Shown here piece after piece: positions 54,074 through 63,389 of a stretch of DNA of 64,000 nucleotides (positions are counted from its first letter, which is position 1; the number at the start of each line of letters is the position of its first letter). Position numbers and translations under genes: made by a program. Below the pieces are notes generated by a model. The model was not told where the DNA came from and searched no databases. It saw nothing but the letters and a program-made list of their open reading frames with translations. The stretch is from Salinicoccus sesuvii (lineage in GTDB: Bacteria; Bacillota; Bacilli; Staphylococcales; Salinicoccaceae): assembly GCF_042648145.1 (NCBI RefSeq), contig NZ_JBHRWV010000009.1:186001-250000 (forward strand), in the 5' to 3' direction.

Positions 54074-54272
54074 TTATCCACAGTTATTCCACATATCCAC
54101 GGATAATTACTCATCTATTATGTATATTATATTTAGTTAATCATAAAAAGCACATAAATATAAGAAAAACAGCCAGTAAAGCTATACTGACTGTTAAGTT
54201 ATCCACATTTTTATACTTTACCCACATTTATGACTATTTATCCACATAGTTTTCACACATTTCTGTGCATAA
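54074..54272. promoter_or_regulatory. DnaA-box cluster between rlmH and yycJ
   Basis: Three perfect TTATCCACA boxes (54074-54082, 54199-54207, 54238-54246), one TTACCCACA (54218-54226), and one inverted TTATGCACA (54272-54264), all fitting or one base from TTATNCACA. Weaker matches occur at 54085 and 54093. Five boxes in 200 bp is far above chance; the spacer holds no gene. Confidence 0.8.
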
Positions 54273-54274
54273 CT

Positions 54275-55063
54275 TTATATTTGATATATCGTGGTTGGCA
54301 CAGCCTTATCTGTATCGCTAATCATTATATGATTGTCCGTATCGATATCGTACTGGTTCAGTACTTGCTCAACGCTCATTTTAGCCAGCTCTTTTATATT
54401 GTTGTCTAGACTCAAATGGCTCAAGTATATACGTTTAGTTCGATCTGTTATAACGTCACGCATGGCATGGGCAGCATCTTCGTTGGAGACGTGGCCAACA
54501 TCGGAAAGTATCCTTTGCTTAGTCACCCAAGGATATCTTCCCATTCTCAGCATATCAACATCATGATTACTCTCAAATACGAAAACATCGCTGTCTTTGA
54601 TGATGCCTTTCATCTGATCGGAGATATAGCCCGTATCTGTAATTACAGAAATTTTCTTGTTGTCTTTCATGAATGTGTAGAACTGAGGATCAATAGCGTC
54701 GTGTGAAACATTGAAAGACTGGACGTTCATCCCGAGCAGTTCCTTCTCTTCCAGAGGGTTGAAGTGAAACCTTTGATCGCCATGTACAGCGATATCCTTA
54801 GCTTCTATTCTCTGCCATGTCTTCTCATTGGCATAGATTGGAATGCCATAGCGTTTCGAGATGACTTTAAGCCCCTTAATATGATCGCTATGCTCATGGG
54901 TAATGAGGATAGCATCGATATTGTTTAAAGACCTATCTAACGTATTCAGAGCTTCTTCGATTCTTTTACAGGAAAGTCCTACATCTATGAGCAAGCTGCC
55001 TTTTTCAGTTTCTATATACGTGCTGTTCCCAGTGGAACCGCTGGCTAACACGCTCATCTTCAT
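54275..55063 (-). CDS. yycJ: Metallo-beta-lactamase-fold hydrolase YycJ/WalJ
   Basis: 262-residue cytosolic metallo-hydrolase at the end of the wal operon. MKMSVLASGSTGNSTYIE and ITHEHSDHIKGL (HxHxDH metal site) with FNVSHDAIDP, DTGYIS and IYLSHLS are the family motifs, and they line up with S. aureus YycJ. It has been linked to DNA-repair exonuclease activity. ATG 55063 is preferred (GTGAG 8 bases before); a GTG at 55072 would overlap the yycI stop. Operon position after yycI is conserved. Confidence 0.93.
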   Translation of the reverse strand: MKMSVLASGSTGNSTYIETEKGSLLIDVGLSCKRIEEALNTLDRSLNNIDAILITHEHSDHIKGLKVISKRYGIPIYANEKTWQRIEAKDIAVHGDQRFHFNPLEEKELLGMNVQSFNVSHDAIDPQFYTFMKDNKKISVITDTGYISDQMKGIIKDSDVFVFESNHDVDMLRMGRYPWVTKQRILSDVGHVSNEDAAHAMRDVITDRTKRIYLSHLSLDNNIKELAKMSVEQVLNQYDIDTDNHIMISDTDKAVPTTIYQI

Positions 55064-55068
55064 TACTG

Positions 55069-55845
55069 TCACTCACTTTCAATTATATCTTCTGTTTCAC
55101 TGATGGCATCGACGTAGATGCTCTTTTCGACGTCCTGGTCTGTGACTTGAAATTCCCATTTTGGTCTCAGAAGTACCTGTTCTTCATCGCTGAGGATAAT
55201 GTAATATCCAAGTCTGGCATTTTCTATGACCGCTTCTCCTGAGATTCTTTCACGGAGATACAAGTCCGAGATAACTTGTCTCGGGTTTCTGACTGTGACC
55301 GGGGAAGTCTGGCTGTTTTCTCGTAGATTGCTTATATAGCCCTGTTCGTATTCCTCTGCCTCGGCACCTTCACCTCTATATAGTATACGTGCCGCTTCAT
55401 GGTTGAAGATTGGATAGTCACCATAATACTGGTTGAAAAGCATATAGTCCTCATTGCTCATTACATCATCATACTGGTAATCGCCGCCTCTGTAAACCTG
55501 CTCGTCTTTATGAGCTTCTAAAGATGCCTGTTCCATCGCTGGAGCACTATCCCCAGTAGCGAAGTTTTCGTGCAAGATGTAGTCCTCATCAGTAACTTCG
55601 GCATTATCCTTGTCAATCTCTTCAATTTCCTCAAAATCGATACGTTCTCCAGAAAGAATCGTCAATTGCTCTGGATTATATTCAGGAAGACGCGAGAGAT
55701 CAATGTTTGTTGATTCCAGCACACTTGGGGCGTCTTCTATCTCTCTGACGTCTTCTTGTTGCTTATTGTAGTACATCACTAAGAGTGCCACGTTGATGAG
55801 TAGAAATACAACAATGTAGAGGGACTTAGTCAGTTTCCAATCCAC
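55069..55845 (-). CDS. yycI: WalKR regulatory membrane protein YycI
   Basis: 258-residue protein with one N-terminal membrane helix (DWKLTKSLYIVVFLLINVALLVMYYN) and an extracellular YycH/YycI-like domain. With YycH it modulates WalK activity through the membrane helices. The GTG start at 55845 has AGGAGGG upstream and shares a G with the yycH TAG stop, so the two are translationally coupled; it gives the same N-terminus as S. aureus YycI (MNWKLTK). ENARLGYYIILSDEEQVLLRPKWEF resembles the conserved C-terminal block. Confidence 0.92.
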   Translation of the reverse strand: MDWKLTKSLYIVVFLLINVALLVMYYNKQQEDVREIEDAPSVLESTNIDLSRLPEYNPEQLTILSGERIDFEEIEEIDKDNAEVTDEDYILHENFATGDSAPAMEQASLEAHKDEQVYRGGDYQYDDVMSNEDYMLFNQYYGDYPIFNHEAARILYRGEGAEAEEYEQGYISNLRENSQTSPVTVRNPRQVISDLYLRERISGEAVIENARLGYYIILSDEEQVLLRPKWEFQVTDQDVEKSIYVDAISETEDIIESE

Positions 55846-57158
55846 TACTGCAACCCTCCTTGATTGTAGCGCAGCCACTCTCCATCGTACTTCACATACC
55901 ATTCGGGAGTGAAATTGACTAGATTGAGTTCAGTCTGCTCTTCTGAAAAACGCAGGTTATAGCCAATGGTAATCTTCGACACTTTCTGGAGATCAAGCGA
56001 ATCATTTAAAGCAATTTCATATCTGACATCTTCTATGCGTGCAAGTTGTTGCGTCTCTTCGCTTGGTACTTGTGCATTGATGTATAGTAGAGGCCGCTCA
56101 TATTCAAACAGTGCATTGCTGCCGTATTTTGTGGTGGTAGTCATCGCAATTTCATCACTAAATACTGCATAGCCATTCATCGTATACCGATAAGTTGACT
56201 GGTTGCCTTCCTCTTCATAGTCAAATAGGATATGTTCTGGTGCCAATCCGATATGGGAATTGAGGAAGTTGAAGCTACGCTGTATGGTACGATGGGGGTC
56301 GCGCTCTGAGGATAGAGATTCATTCAAGTTGGTATATACATAGTTGTAAGTTTCTGTATTGTAAGTTGCCAATCCGTTTTCCGCTTCATACACATATACG
56401 TTTTCATTCTGCGACACACTGAATTCATCATCCATAAAAAGAATATCGTTGATTGTGTCTATGCTGATTTGTGCTGAGAGGTAACTCATCACGCTGACTT
56501 CACCAGGCGCATCTGGTCCATAGATCGCCGTCTTGCTATTGGCAGTCTGCTGATTAGTAATGATGCCTGTGTAGTCTTCAAATGAGTCTTCATAGTCGTT
56601 GACGATGGATAGCAGATAGTCACTCTCCATATCCGTCTGGGCTATCGCCACACGATCCAAAGCTTCATTTAGCATGAAGAAGGTCACCTGGGGGGAAGCG
56701 ATATCCACTACAATACGGTCGAACTTGTAGTCGGGTAGTGTCTCCTCATATTCGAATCCGAGCACCTGAAACAATGATTTTGCAGGCATCTCTGATGGAT
56801 AATCGACGATCAGAAACTCCTCACTGCCATCTGCCTTCGTAGTAGGATCTAGGCGGTTCATATTGTTGTATACATTGATGTCGTCAATGGTAGTGCCATC
56901 AAGATATTCCCGGACGCCTACGACGACCTCTTCATCTATCGTTCCTCTGGCTTCTTCTCCATTCACCCAGATGAGTTGATAGGCGCGCATGACACTATCA
57001 AATGGTACAGGTTCTCCCTGTCCGGTATTCGAAGTCGATTGGATAGAAGTATCGATCTGAGAAAATTCAGGCTGATAACTCCATACCATATACGTCAGGA
57101 TGGCACTGCTGACAACGAGAATGAAAAGAATGATTGATTTGATTGTCTCCCTATGCAC
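55845..57158 (-). CDS. yycH: WalKR regulatory membrane protein YycH
   Basis: 437-residue protein with an N-terminal helix (IKSIILFILVVSSAILTYMVW) and a large extracellular domain. It controls WalK together with YycI. The GTG at 57158 is chosen: GAGGAGG lies 9 bases before it and it gives MHRETIKSIILF, like S. aureus YycH; the ATG at 57167 touches the ribosome site and is unlikely. The gene overlaps the walK end by 8 bases and yycI by one, forming a tight operon. Confidence 0.9.
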   Translation of the reverse strand: MHRETIKSIILFILVVSSAILTYMVWSYQPEFSQIDTSIQSTSNTGQGEPVPFDSVMRAYQLIWVNGEEARGTIDEEVVVGVREYLDGTTIDDINVYNNMNRLDPTTKADGSEEFLIVDYPSEMPAKSLFQVLGFEYEETLPDYKFDRIVVDIASPQVTFFMLNEALDRVAIAQTDMESDYLLSIVNDYEDSFEDYTGIITNQQTANSKTAIYGPDAPGEVSVMSYLSAQISIDTINDILFMDDEFSVSQNENVYVYEAENGLATYNTETYNYVYTNLNESLSSERDPHRTIQRSFNFLNSHIGLAPEHILFDYEEEGNQSTYRYTMNGYAVFSDEIAMTTTTKYGSNALFEYERPLLYINAQVPSEETQQLARIEDVRYEIALNDSLDLQKVSKITIGYNLRFSEEQTELNLVNFTPEWYVKYDGEWLRYNQGGLQ

Positions 57159-58992
57159 CCCAATCATCCTCCTCAAGTGTTTCACATGGCAGATTTATGA
57201 AAATTGTTGTTCCTTTGTTCTCTACACTATTAGCCCATATTTTGCCATCATGTGCTTCTATGATCTCTTTTGAAATAGCCAGTCCAAGACCTGTTCCTCC
57301 CATTTTACGTGCACGTCCTTTATCAACACGGTAGAAACGTTCAAAAATACGGTCGACTTTGCTTGCTGGAATTCCAAGACCGTTGTCCTTAATTTGTACT
57401 GTCATACGGTTATACAGGCGGTTTTGTTTCACATGAAACTCAACCTTCTTATTGGTACTGCTTGAATATTTAATGGCATTGGAGATGACATTATCAAGTA
57501 CTTGTCCCATCTTATCCACTGCAACCTCGGTAAAGATCGGGGTCGAGGGGATGTTGCGCACAAAATTGACCTGATCCTTGTGTGTCATTTCGAAGCGATC
57601 GATGATACGGTTTAGGAACATGTTGAAATCGACGATTTCCCTGGTGAGTTCTTCTGCTTCGTTGTCCATCCTGGAGAGTTGTAACAGATCTTCGACAAGC
57701 CGAATCATACGATCCGTCTCTTCGCGCGTTACACCAAGGAACTTCGGTGCAAGTGTCTCATTCTTCCATGCACCTTCCTGCAATGCTTCAATGTAGCTTC
57801 TCATGGAAGTTAGCGGCGTTCTGAGCTCATGTGATACATTGGCAACAAACTCTCTACGCTCATTATCGACCCGCTCTTGCTCAGTGACATCGTGCAGTAC
57901 AGCAATATATCCATTGATAAAACCAGTATCCTTCACAATGGTAGAGAAATTGACACGAATCGTCGTCTCCTCCTCGCCGTTATTCAAAAACAGCAGCTGG
58001 CTTTCATTCATTTCCTGAATATCTTCAACTGTCATATCTGTATCGAGTTTTAAAATCTCCAGCATATCCTCACCGTGGAATTCATGCCCTGACATCCCAA
58101 GCATATCAAGCGCCATTTCGTTGACTACTCGAACACGTCCTCTGCGGTCTGTAGCAATGATTCCGTCCGACATGTGGGTGATGACGGAATCAAGACGCTT
58201 TTTTTCACTCTCCGTATTGGCCTGGGCTTCCTGTACACGTTTTGACAAGATGTTGAAAGAACCTGCGAGTTCACCGATTTCGTCACTGCTGTAGATTTTT
58301 ACCCGCGATGTATAGTCTCCCTCGGACATGAGTAAAGCCTGATTCCTCATATCTGTAATCGGTTTGGTGATGGTCCGTGCAATGAAGATACCTAGAATAC
58401 TGGTGATGATCAAAGAAATCAAAGTTGCAATGATGAAAGTGTTGTTGATTGATTCAAGCTGCTGATATACTGTCTCGATGTTGGAAGCAGCATAGATGGC
58501 CCCAAGAATCTGATTGTCCTGGATGACAGGCTGATTCAAAAGCCATACACGCTGGTGATCCTGTTCTACATCGACATATATTTCATCGTTTGCGGTACCG
58601 GTAGTGATGGCTTCCTCGGTCAAAGTAGCATTAATTCTCGAGCCGATACTCGATTCGTTGGATATCCGACTTGTAGCTGTAAGCACATTATCAGAATTTA
58701 CATATCTAATCTCTTCGATCTCTGGTCTATTTCCATAGTCGGAAAGAAGACTCTGAACCTCTTCTCTGAACTGTTCCTCATCATCACCGTATTCCGTATA
58801 GAGTTCTTTGACCCTAGTATCTATTAGACTTACCTGGGTCTCGATGTTGTCTTGAAAGTTACCAGTCAATTCTTTCTCAAGCGTATTCGTGAAATACAGA
58901 CCGATGATCTGCATACCGATGACGATGAGGAGCACATATATGATTACGAGCTTGATATGAAGAGATTGCAGGTTTTTAAAAAACTGCTTCAT
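57151..58992 (-). CDS. walK: Essential sensor histidine kinase WalK (YycG)
   Basis: 613-residue kinase. Two membrane helices (about 12-34, 184-204) flank an extracellular PAS-like domain; a HAMP domain (about 205-257), cytosolic PAS, dimerisation domain with phospho-His in FVANVSHELRTPLTSMR, and ATPase domain with NAIKYSS, DNGLGIP and MGGTGLGL follow. It governs cell-wall metabolism genes. Length is like S. aureus WalK (608). It starts 15 bases after walR. Confidence 0.97.
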   Translation of the reverse strand: MKQFFKNLQSLHIKLVIIYVLLIVIGMQIIGLYFTNTLEKELTGNFQDNIETQVSLIDTRVKELYTEYGDDEEQFREEVQSLLSDYGNRPEIEEIRYVNSDNVLTATSRISNESSIGSRINATLTEEAITTGTANDEIYVDVEQDHQRVWLLNQPVIQDNQILGAIYAASNIETVYQQLESINNTFIIATLISLIITSILGIFIARTITKPITDMRNQALLMSEGDYTSRVKIYSSDEIGELAGSFNILSKRVQEAQANTESEKKRLDSVITHMSDGIIATDRRGRVRVVNEMALDMLGMSGHEFHGEDMLEILKLDTDMTVEDIQEMNESQLLFLNNGEEETTIRVNFSTIVKDTGFINGYIAVLHDVTEQERVDNERREFVANVSHELRTPLTSMRSYIEALQEGAWKNETLAPKFLGVTREETDRMIRLVEDLLQLSRMDNEAEELTREIVDFNMFLNRIIDRFEMTHKDQVNFVRNIPSTPIFTEVAVDKMGQVLDNVISNAIKYSSSTNKKVEFHVKQNRLYNRMTVQIKDNGLGIPASKVDRIFERFYRVDKGRARKMGGTGLGLAISKEIIEAHDGKIWANSVENKGTTIFINLPCETLEEDDWGA

Positions 58993-59007
58993 TAAATGTT
59001 AACCCCT

Positions 59008-59709
59008 TTATTCGTCACCTTGGATGTAATACCCGACACCTCTTCTTGTCATCAGGTATTCCGGACGGGAAGGATCATCTTCTATCTTCTCCCTGAGCCT
59101 CCGCACTGTAACGTCGACAGTACGGACATCACCGAAGTAGTCGTAGCCCCACACAGTTTCTAGTAGATGTTCCCGGGTCATTACCTGGGAGAGGTGTTGG
59201 GCCAGATAATTGAACAGTTCAAACTCACGATGCGTGAGTTCAATATCTTTGTCATTTTTCTTAATGGCATAGGAGTCCGGTATCACCGTAATGGCCTTGA
59301 CCTGAATATTGCTGTTTTCAGATTCCTGATCTTTGGTCGATGTTTCGACATTTCTTCTTAAATTAGCCTTTACACGCGCAATCAGTTCACGTGTCGAAAA
59401 AGGTTTGGTGACATAGTCATCGGCACCGAGCTCAAGCCCGAGCACTTTATCTATTTCAGAATCCTTGGCTGTCAGCATGATGATCGGCATATCGTGGGTT
59501 TTACGCACTTCGCGACACACTTCCATACCATCCATGCCCGGCAGCATTATATCAAGCAGTACAATGTCTGGCACGACCTCAAGTATAAGTGCCAGTGCAT
59601 CATTGCCATCATAGGCACAATGCACTTCATATCCTTCTTTCTCAAGGTTGAATTCCAATATATCAGCAATGGGTCTTTCATCATCAACTACAACGATCTT
59701 CTTAGGCAT
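59008..59709 (-). CDS. walR: Essential response regulator WalR (YycF)
   Basis: 233-residue OmpR-type regulator. The receiver has the acidic pair, the phospho-Asp in DIVLLDIMLPG and Lys in YVTKPF; the winged-helix domain ends VDVTVRRLREKIEDDPSRPEYLMTRRGVGYYI. It activates autolysin and other wall genes. First gene of the walRKHIJ operon, downstream of two tRNA genes. GAGGGA precedes the ATG. Confidence 0.98.
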   Translation of the reverse strand: MPKKIVVVDDERPIADILEFNLEKEGYEVHCAYDGNDALALILEVVPDIVLLDIMLPGMDGMEVCREVRKTHDMPIIMLTAKDSEIDKVLGLELGADDYVTKPFSTRELIARVKANLRRNVETSTKDQESENSNIQVKAITVIPDSYAIKKNDKDIELTHREFELFNYLAQHLSQVMTREHLLETVWGYDYFGDVRTVDVTVRRLREKIEDDPSRPEYLMTRRGVGYYIQGDE

Positions 59710-59842
59710 TTCATTCCCTCACTTTCGTTATGTGCCTGTTTGCATAGTTATATCCACTATAAATGTATCACTTTTTCATATTTATTTCCATCTGGGTATA
59801 GTAAAAAGCCATCAGCGTCATGTGCTGATGGCTTCTATACGA

Positions 59843-59915
59843 CGGTCCCGACGGGAATCGAACCCGCGATCTCCTGCGTGACAGGCAGGCATGTTAACCG
59901 CTACACCACGGGACC
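59843..59915 (-). tRNA. tRNA-Asp (GTC)
   Basis: 73 nt; acceptor GGTCCCG/CGGGACC, T-arm GGGTTCGATTCCC, anticodon loop CTGTCAC with anticodon GTC. CCA is not encoded. Same position (between purA and walR) as in S. aureus. Confidence 0.95.
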
Positions 59916-59939
59916 ATGGTGTTATATAAAATATAAAAG

Positions 59940-60011
59940 TGACCCGTACGGGACTCGAACCCGTGTTACCGCCGTGAAAGGGCGGTGTCTTAACCGCTTG
60001 ACCAACGGGCC
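59940..60011 (-). tRNA. tRNA-Glu (TTC)
   Basis: 72 nt; acceptor GGCCCGT/ACGGGTC, T-arm GGGTTCGAGTCCC, anticodon loop CTTTCAC with anticodon TTC. CCA is not encoded. It lies 24 bases before tRNA-Asp and is likely cotranscribed with it. Confidence 0.95.
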
Positions 60012-60090
60012 TTGATGTTAATTGGTATTGAACACAAAGGTTATTATATCACGATATAAATTTCATTTTCAACTGAAACTTTTATTTTTT

Positions 60091-60128
60091 ATTAAAATAA
60101 AAAATCCCACGGCGTCTGCCATGGGATT
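60091..60128 (-). terminator. Terminator of purA
   Basis: On the minus strand AATCCCA, one mismatch, GGC pairs with GCC, mismatch, TGGGATT, then a run of T, just past the purA stop. Confidence 0.8.
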
Positions 60129-60133
60129 GACTA

Positions 60134-61420
60134 CTAGCTCCAGAAATTTTTAAGGAGGTTCGTTTGATTGCGATCTGGACCGACAGAGAAAATAGAGATG
60201 CCGACACCTGTCAGCCGCTCGATTTCCTCAAGGTAGTTCCTAGCATTATCTGGAAGGTCTTCAAGACGCTTTATGCCAGTAATATCCTCTTTCCAGCCGG
60301 GCATGGTCTTGAAAATCGGCTTAGCACGATCTAGCGCATGCAGCGTAGCTGGATATTCCGTCACTTCTTTGCCATCAATCTCGTAGGCCGTACAGATTTT
60401 CACAGTATCCAGACCGCTTAGCACATCGATGGAATTGAGAGAGAGGTCAGTGATGCCACTGACACGTCTTGCATGACGCACAACGACACTATCGAACCAT
60501 CCAACACGTCGCGCACGGCCTGTCGTCGTTCCATATTCGCGTCCGATTTCGCGAATATGTTCAGCGCTCTCGTCAAACAGTTCAGTCGGGAAAGGACCAT
60601 CGCCGACACGGGAAGTATATGCTTTACATACGCCGACAACATTTCTAACAGCAGTGGGTCCAACGCCACAGCCGACAGTTACATTACCGGCAACCGGGTT
60701 ACTGGAAGTGACGAATGGATATGTCCCATGATCGATATCCAGCATGACACCTTGGGCACCTTCAAAAAGGACCTTCTGATTGTTCTGGAAAGCATCATCA
60801 AGTACTTTAGCCGTATCCGTCACATAAGGTGCCAGACGCTCTGCTGCTTTTTGATAAGGTTCGAAGATTTCATCAAAGGTGAAGCCTTCACGTTCATACA
60901 GTGCCGTGAACATATGATTTTTAAGCTTTAGATTTTCTTCGAGTCTTTTTCTGAACGTTGCTTCATCGATTAGGTCTGCCATACGGATTCCTATTCTTTG
61001 CGCCTTGTCGACATAGCATGGCCCAATGCCTCTTTTAGTCGTACCGATTTTATTATCTCCGCGTGCTTCCTCTTCCAACTCATCTTGAAGGAGATGGTAG
61101 GGGAGTATTACTTGTGCACGGTTTGAAATTCTGAGGTTGTCGACAGATATACCACGTTCGATCAGTCCATCCAGTTCTTTGATGATGGAAATGGGATCGA
61201 TGACGACACCGTTACCGATCAGTGAAATTTTATCGTCGTAGAATATACCTGAGGGAACGAGATGCAGCTTGTAGGTTTCGCCACCAAATTGAATTGTATG
61301 ACCTGCATTGTTACCTCCGGAGAAACGTGCGATGATATCTGCATCTTCTGATAGGAAGTCTGTAATCTTCCCTTTTCCTTCGTCGCCCCACTGTGTTCCG
61401 ACTACTACTGTTCCAGACAT
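60134..61420 (-). CDS. purA: Adenylosuccinate synthase PurA
   Basis: 428-residue GTP-dependent enzyme converting IMP and aspartate to adenylosuccinate. VVGTQWGDEGKGKITD and NAGHT form the active-site loops, GTTKRGIGPCY and TTGRARRVGWFD follow. Full length for the family. It stands alone between dnaB and the tRNA pair, as in Staphylococcus. Confidence 0.98.
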   Translation of the reverse strand: MSGTVVVGTQWGDEGKGKITDFLSEDADIIARFSGGNNAGHTIQFGGETYKLHLVPSGIFYDDKISLIGNGVVIDPISIIKELDGLIERGISVDNLRISNRAQVILPYHLLQDELEEEARGDNKIGTTKRGIGPCYVDKAQRIGIRMADLIDEATFRKRLEENLKLKNHMFTALYEREGFTFDEIFEPYQKAAERLAPYVTDTAKVLDDAFQNNQKVLFEGAQGVMLDIDHGTYPFVTSSNPVAGNVTVGCGVGPTAVRNVVGVCKAYTSRVGDGPFPTELFDESAEHIREIGREYGTTTGRARRVGWFDSVVVRHARRVSGITDLSLNSIDVLSGLDTVKICTAYEIDGKEVTEYPATLHALDRAKPIFKTMPGWKEDITGIKRLEDLPDNARNYLEEIERLTGVGISIFSVGPDRNQTNLLKNFWS

Positions 61421-61532
61421 GTCTTTGCCCCCATTTTCTTTGAATTACCGTAATCATTCTAACAATAAGTGCTGCAAAAGGCAATAAAAATACGAACGTT
61501 TTTATAATATGTATATAAAAACATTCGTAAAT

Positions 61533-62921
61533 TTAATTGGGTGGGATATAACCATCGCCATACCCATGATTATCCTGGTCGAAGAAGCTACTGTAGGACT
61601 TATTGAATATCAGTTTCACTGTTCCTGTTGGACCGTTCCTGTGTTTAGCAAGTATGATTTCTATCTCATCTTGCTCACGCTGCGCACCTTCTGCATCGTC
61701 CTCACCATCACCGCGAACATAATAATCTTCACGATAGAGAAAAGCTACGATATCTGCATCTTGCTCGATCGACCCGGATTCGCGTAAGTCACTCATCATC
61801 GGTCGCTTGTCCTGTCGTGTCTCTACACTCCTGGATAACTGACTGAGGGCGATGACCGGGCACTCCATCTCACGGGCCAGCGCTTTTAGCATACGTGAGA
61901 TTTCCGATACTTCCTGCTGTCGGTTATCACTTCTTTTGTTACTTGATCCCTGAATCAGTTGCAAGTAGTCGATGATGACCATATCGATTCCGTGTTCCTG
62001 CTTCAGACGCATGCATTTGGAACGGATATCACTAACACGGATACCTGGTGAGTCGTCTATGAAAATCTTCGATTCCGCAAGACTACCAATTGCAGTGGTG
62101 AAGTTATCCCAATCATCATGATTGAGATTTCCTTGTCTCAGTTTAGTAGCATCAATCATACCTTGGCTCGATATCATACGCGAAACAAGCTGATCGGCGC
62201 CCATTTCGAGAGAGAATATTGCGACGGTATACTTTTCGCGAGACGTCCCGACATGACCAGCGATATTGAGAGCGAATGCGGTCTTACCCATAGAAGGCCG
62301 AGCGGCCAGTATGATCAAGTCGTTCCGATTGAATCCGGAGGTCATGAAATCAAGATCACGATATCCTGTTGGAATACCCGTTGTACTATCTGTCTGTCCA
62401 GCGCGTGCTTCGACTTGTTCGTAAACTTCGTGGACTACGGATTTCATGGACTTAAAGCCTTCGTTCCGACGACTCTCAGAAATAGACATAATTCTCGACT
62501 CTGCTTCGGTAAGAAGATCTTCCACATCCATCTCTTCTGAGAAACCTTCACTTGCGATTTCTTCTGCTGTCTTAATCAGCGTTCGCTTCAGTGCATACTT
62601 CGCTACGATGTCCACATAGAAAGCAACGTTCCGACTCGTTGGTACGACGTTCGACAGTTCTGCAAGGTATCTTGGGCCTCCAACAGAACTCAAGACCTCC
62701 ATGCTTTTCAACTGGTCAATTAAGGTAACCACATCGATACTTTGATGATTTTCACTTAAAAAACCCATCGCCCGGTAAACATGCTGGTGCTCTGAACGAT
62801 AGAAATCTTCTGGTTCCAACGTCTCCGCTGTAGAAATGAAAATTTCGGGATTGATCAGTATGGCACCAAGGACAGACTGCTCCGCTTCCATGTTGTGCGG
62901 CATCTGTTGATGTATATCCAA
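61533..62921 (-). CDS. dnaB: Replicative DNA helicase DnaB (dnaC in Staphylococcus/Bacillus naming)
   Basis: 462-residue hexameric fork helicase. N-terminal domain MPHNMEAEQSVLGAILI, Walker A AARPSMGKTAFALN, Walker B VIIDYLQLIQG and the DnaB motif RESGSIEQDADIVAFLYR. TTG 62921 has AAGGAGGG 8 bases upstream and gives MDIHQQMPHN, matching relatives; a TTG at 62927 is too close. It follows rplI by 22 bases and is probably cotranscribed with gdpP and rplI. Confidence 0.96.
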   Translation of the reverse strand: MDIHQQMPHNMEAEQSVLGAILINPEIFISTAETLEPEDFYRSEHQHVYRAMGFLSENHQSIDVVTLIDQLKSMEVLSSVGGPRYLAELSNVVPTSRNVAFYVDIVAKYALKRTLIKTAEEIASEGFSEEMDVEDLLTEAESRIMSISESRRNEGFKSMKSVVHEVYEQVEARAGQTDSTTGIPTGYRDLDFMTSGFNRNDLIILAARPSMGKTAFALNIAGHVGTSREKYTVAIFSLEMGADQLVSRMISSQGMIDATKLRQGNLNHDDWDNFTTAIGSLAESKIFIDDSPGIRVSDIRSKCMRLKQEHGIDMVIIDYLQLIQGSSNKRSDNRQQEVSEISRMLKALAREMECPVIALSQLSRSVETRQDKRPMMSDLRESGSIEQDADIVAFLYREDYYVRGDGEDDAEGAQREQDEIEIILAKHRNGPTGTVKLIFNKSYSSFFDQDNHGYGDGYIPPN

Positions 62922-62942
62922 AATCAATCCCTCCTTGGTTTA

Positions 62943-63389
62943 CTACTGTTCAATAACATGCACCTTGATCTCTGCAAATACTTCGGGGTGCAGCTTAACA
63001 CTCATCTTGTGGTAGCCAAGGCTCTTAAGCGGCTGTGACATATCAAGCTTTCTTTTATCGAGCTTGATACCATGCTGCTTCTCGTATGCCTCAACGACCT
63101 GCTTGGAACTGATGGAACCGAATAGGCGGCCATCGTCACCGGACTTCGTCTTTATTTCAACTTCTTTCTCTTCAAGTTGTGCTTTCATCGCCTTAGCATC
63201 TTCCAATGCCTGCTCTGCCTTTGCTTCTTCAGCGTCATGCTGTGCCTGAAGTTTCTTCAGATTCGCTGGTGTCGCTTCTTCGGCTAGGCCTTTCTTAAGC
63301 AGGAAATTTTGTGCATAGCCTGTAGCAACTTCTTTCACTTCACCTTTTTTACCTTTGTTTTTAACGTCATTCAGAAAAATTACTTTCAT
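62943..63389 (-). CDS. rplI: 50S ribosomal protein L9
   Basis: 148 residues. N-terminal L9 domain MKVIFLNDVKNKGKKGEVKEVATGYAQNFLLKKGLA, central helix, and C-terminal domain with GRLFGSISSKQV. The ATG overlaps the gdpP TGA (ATGA), so translation is coupled. Confidence 0.98.
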   Translation of the reverse strand: MKVIFLNDVKNKGKKGEVKEVATGYAQNFLLKKGLAEEATPANLKKLQAQHDAEEAKAEQALEDAKAMKAQLEEKEVEIKTKSGDDGRLFGSISSKQVVEAYEKQHGIKLDKRKLDMSQPLKSLGYHKMSVKLHPEVFAEIKVHVIEQ

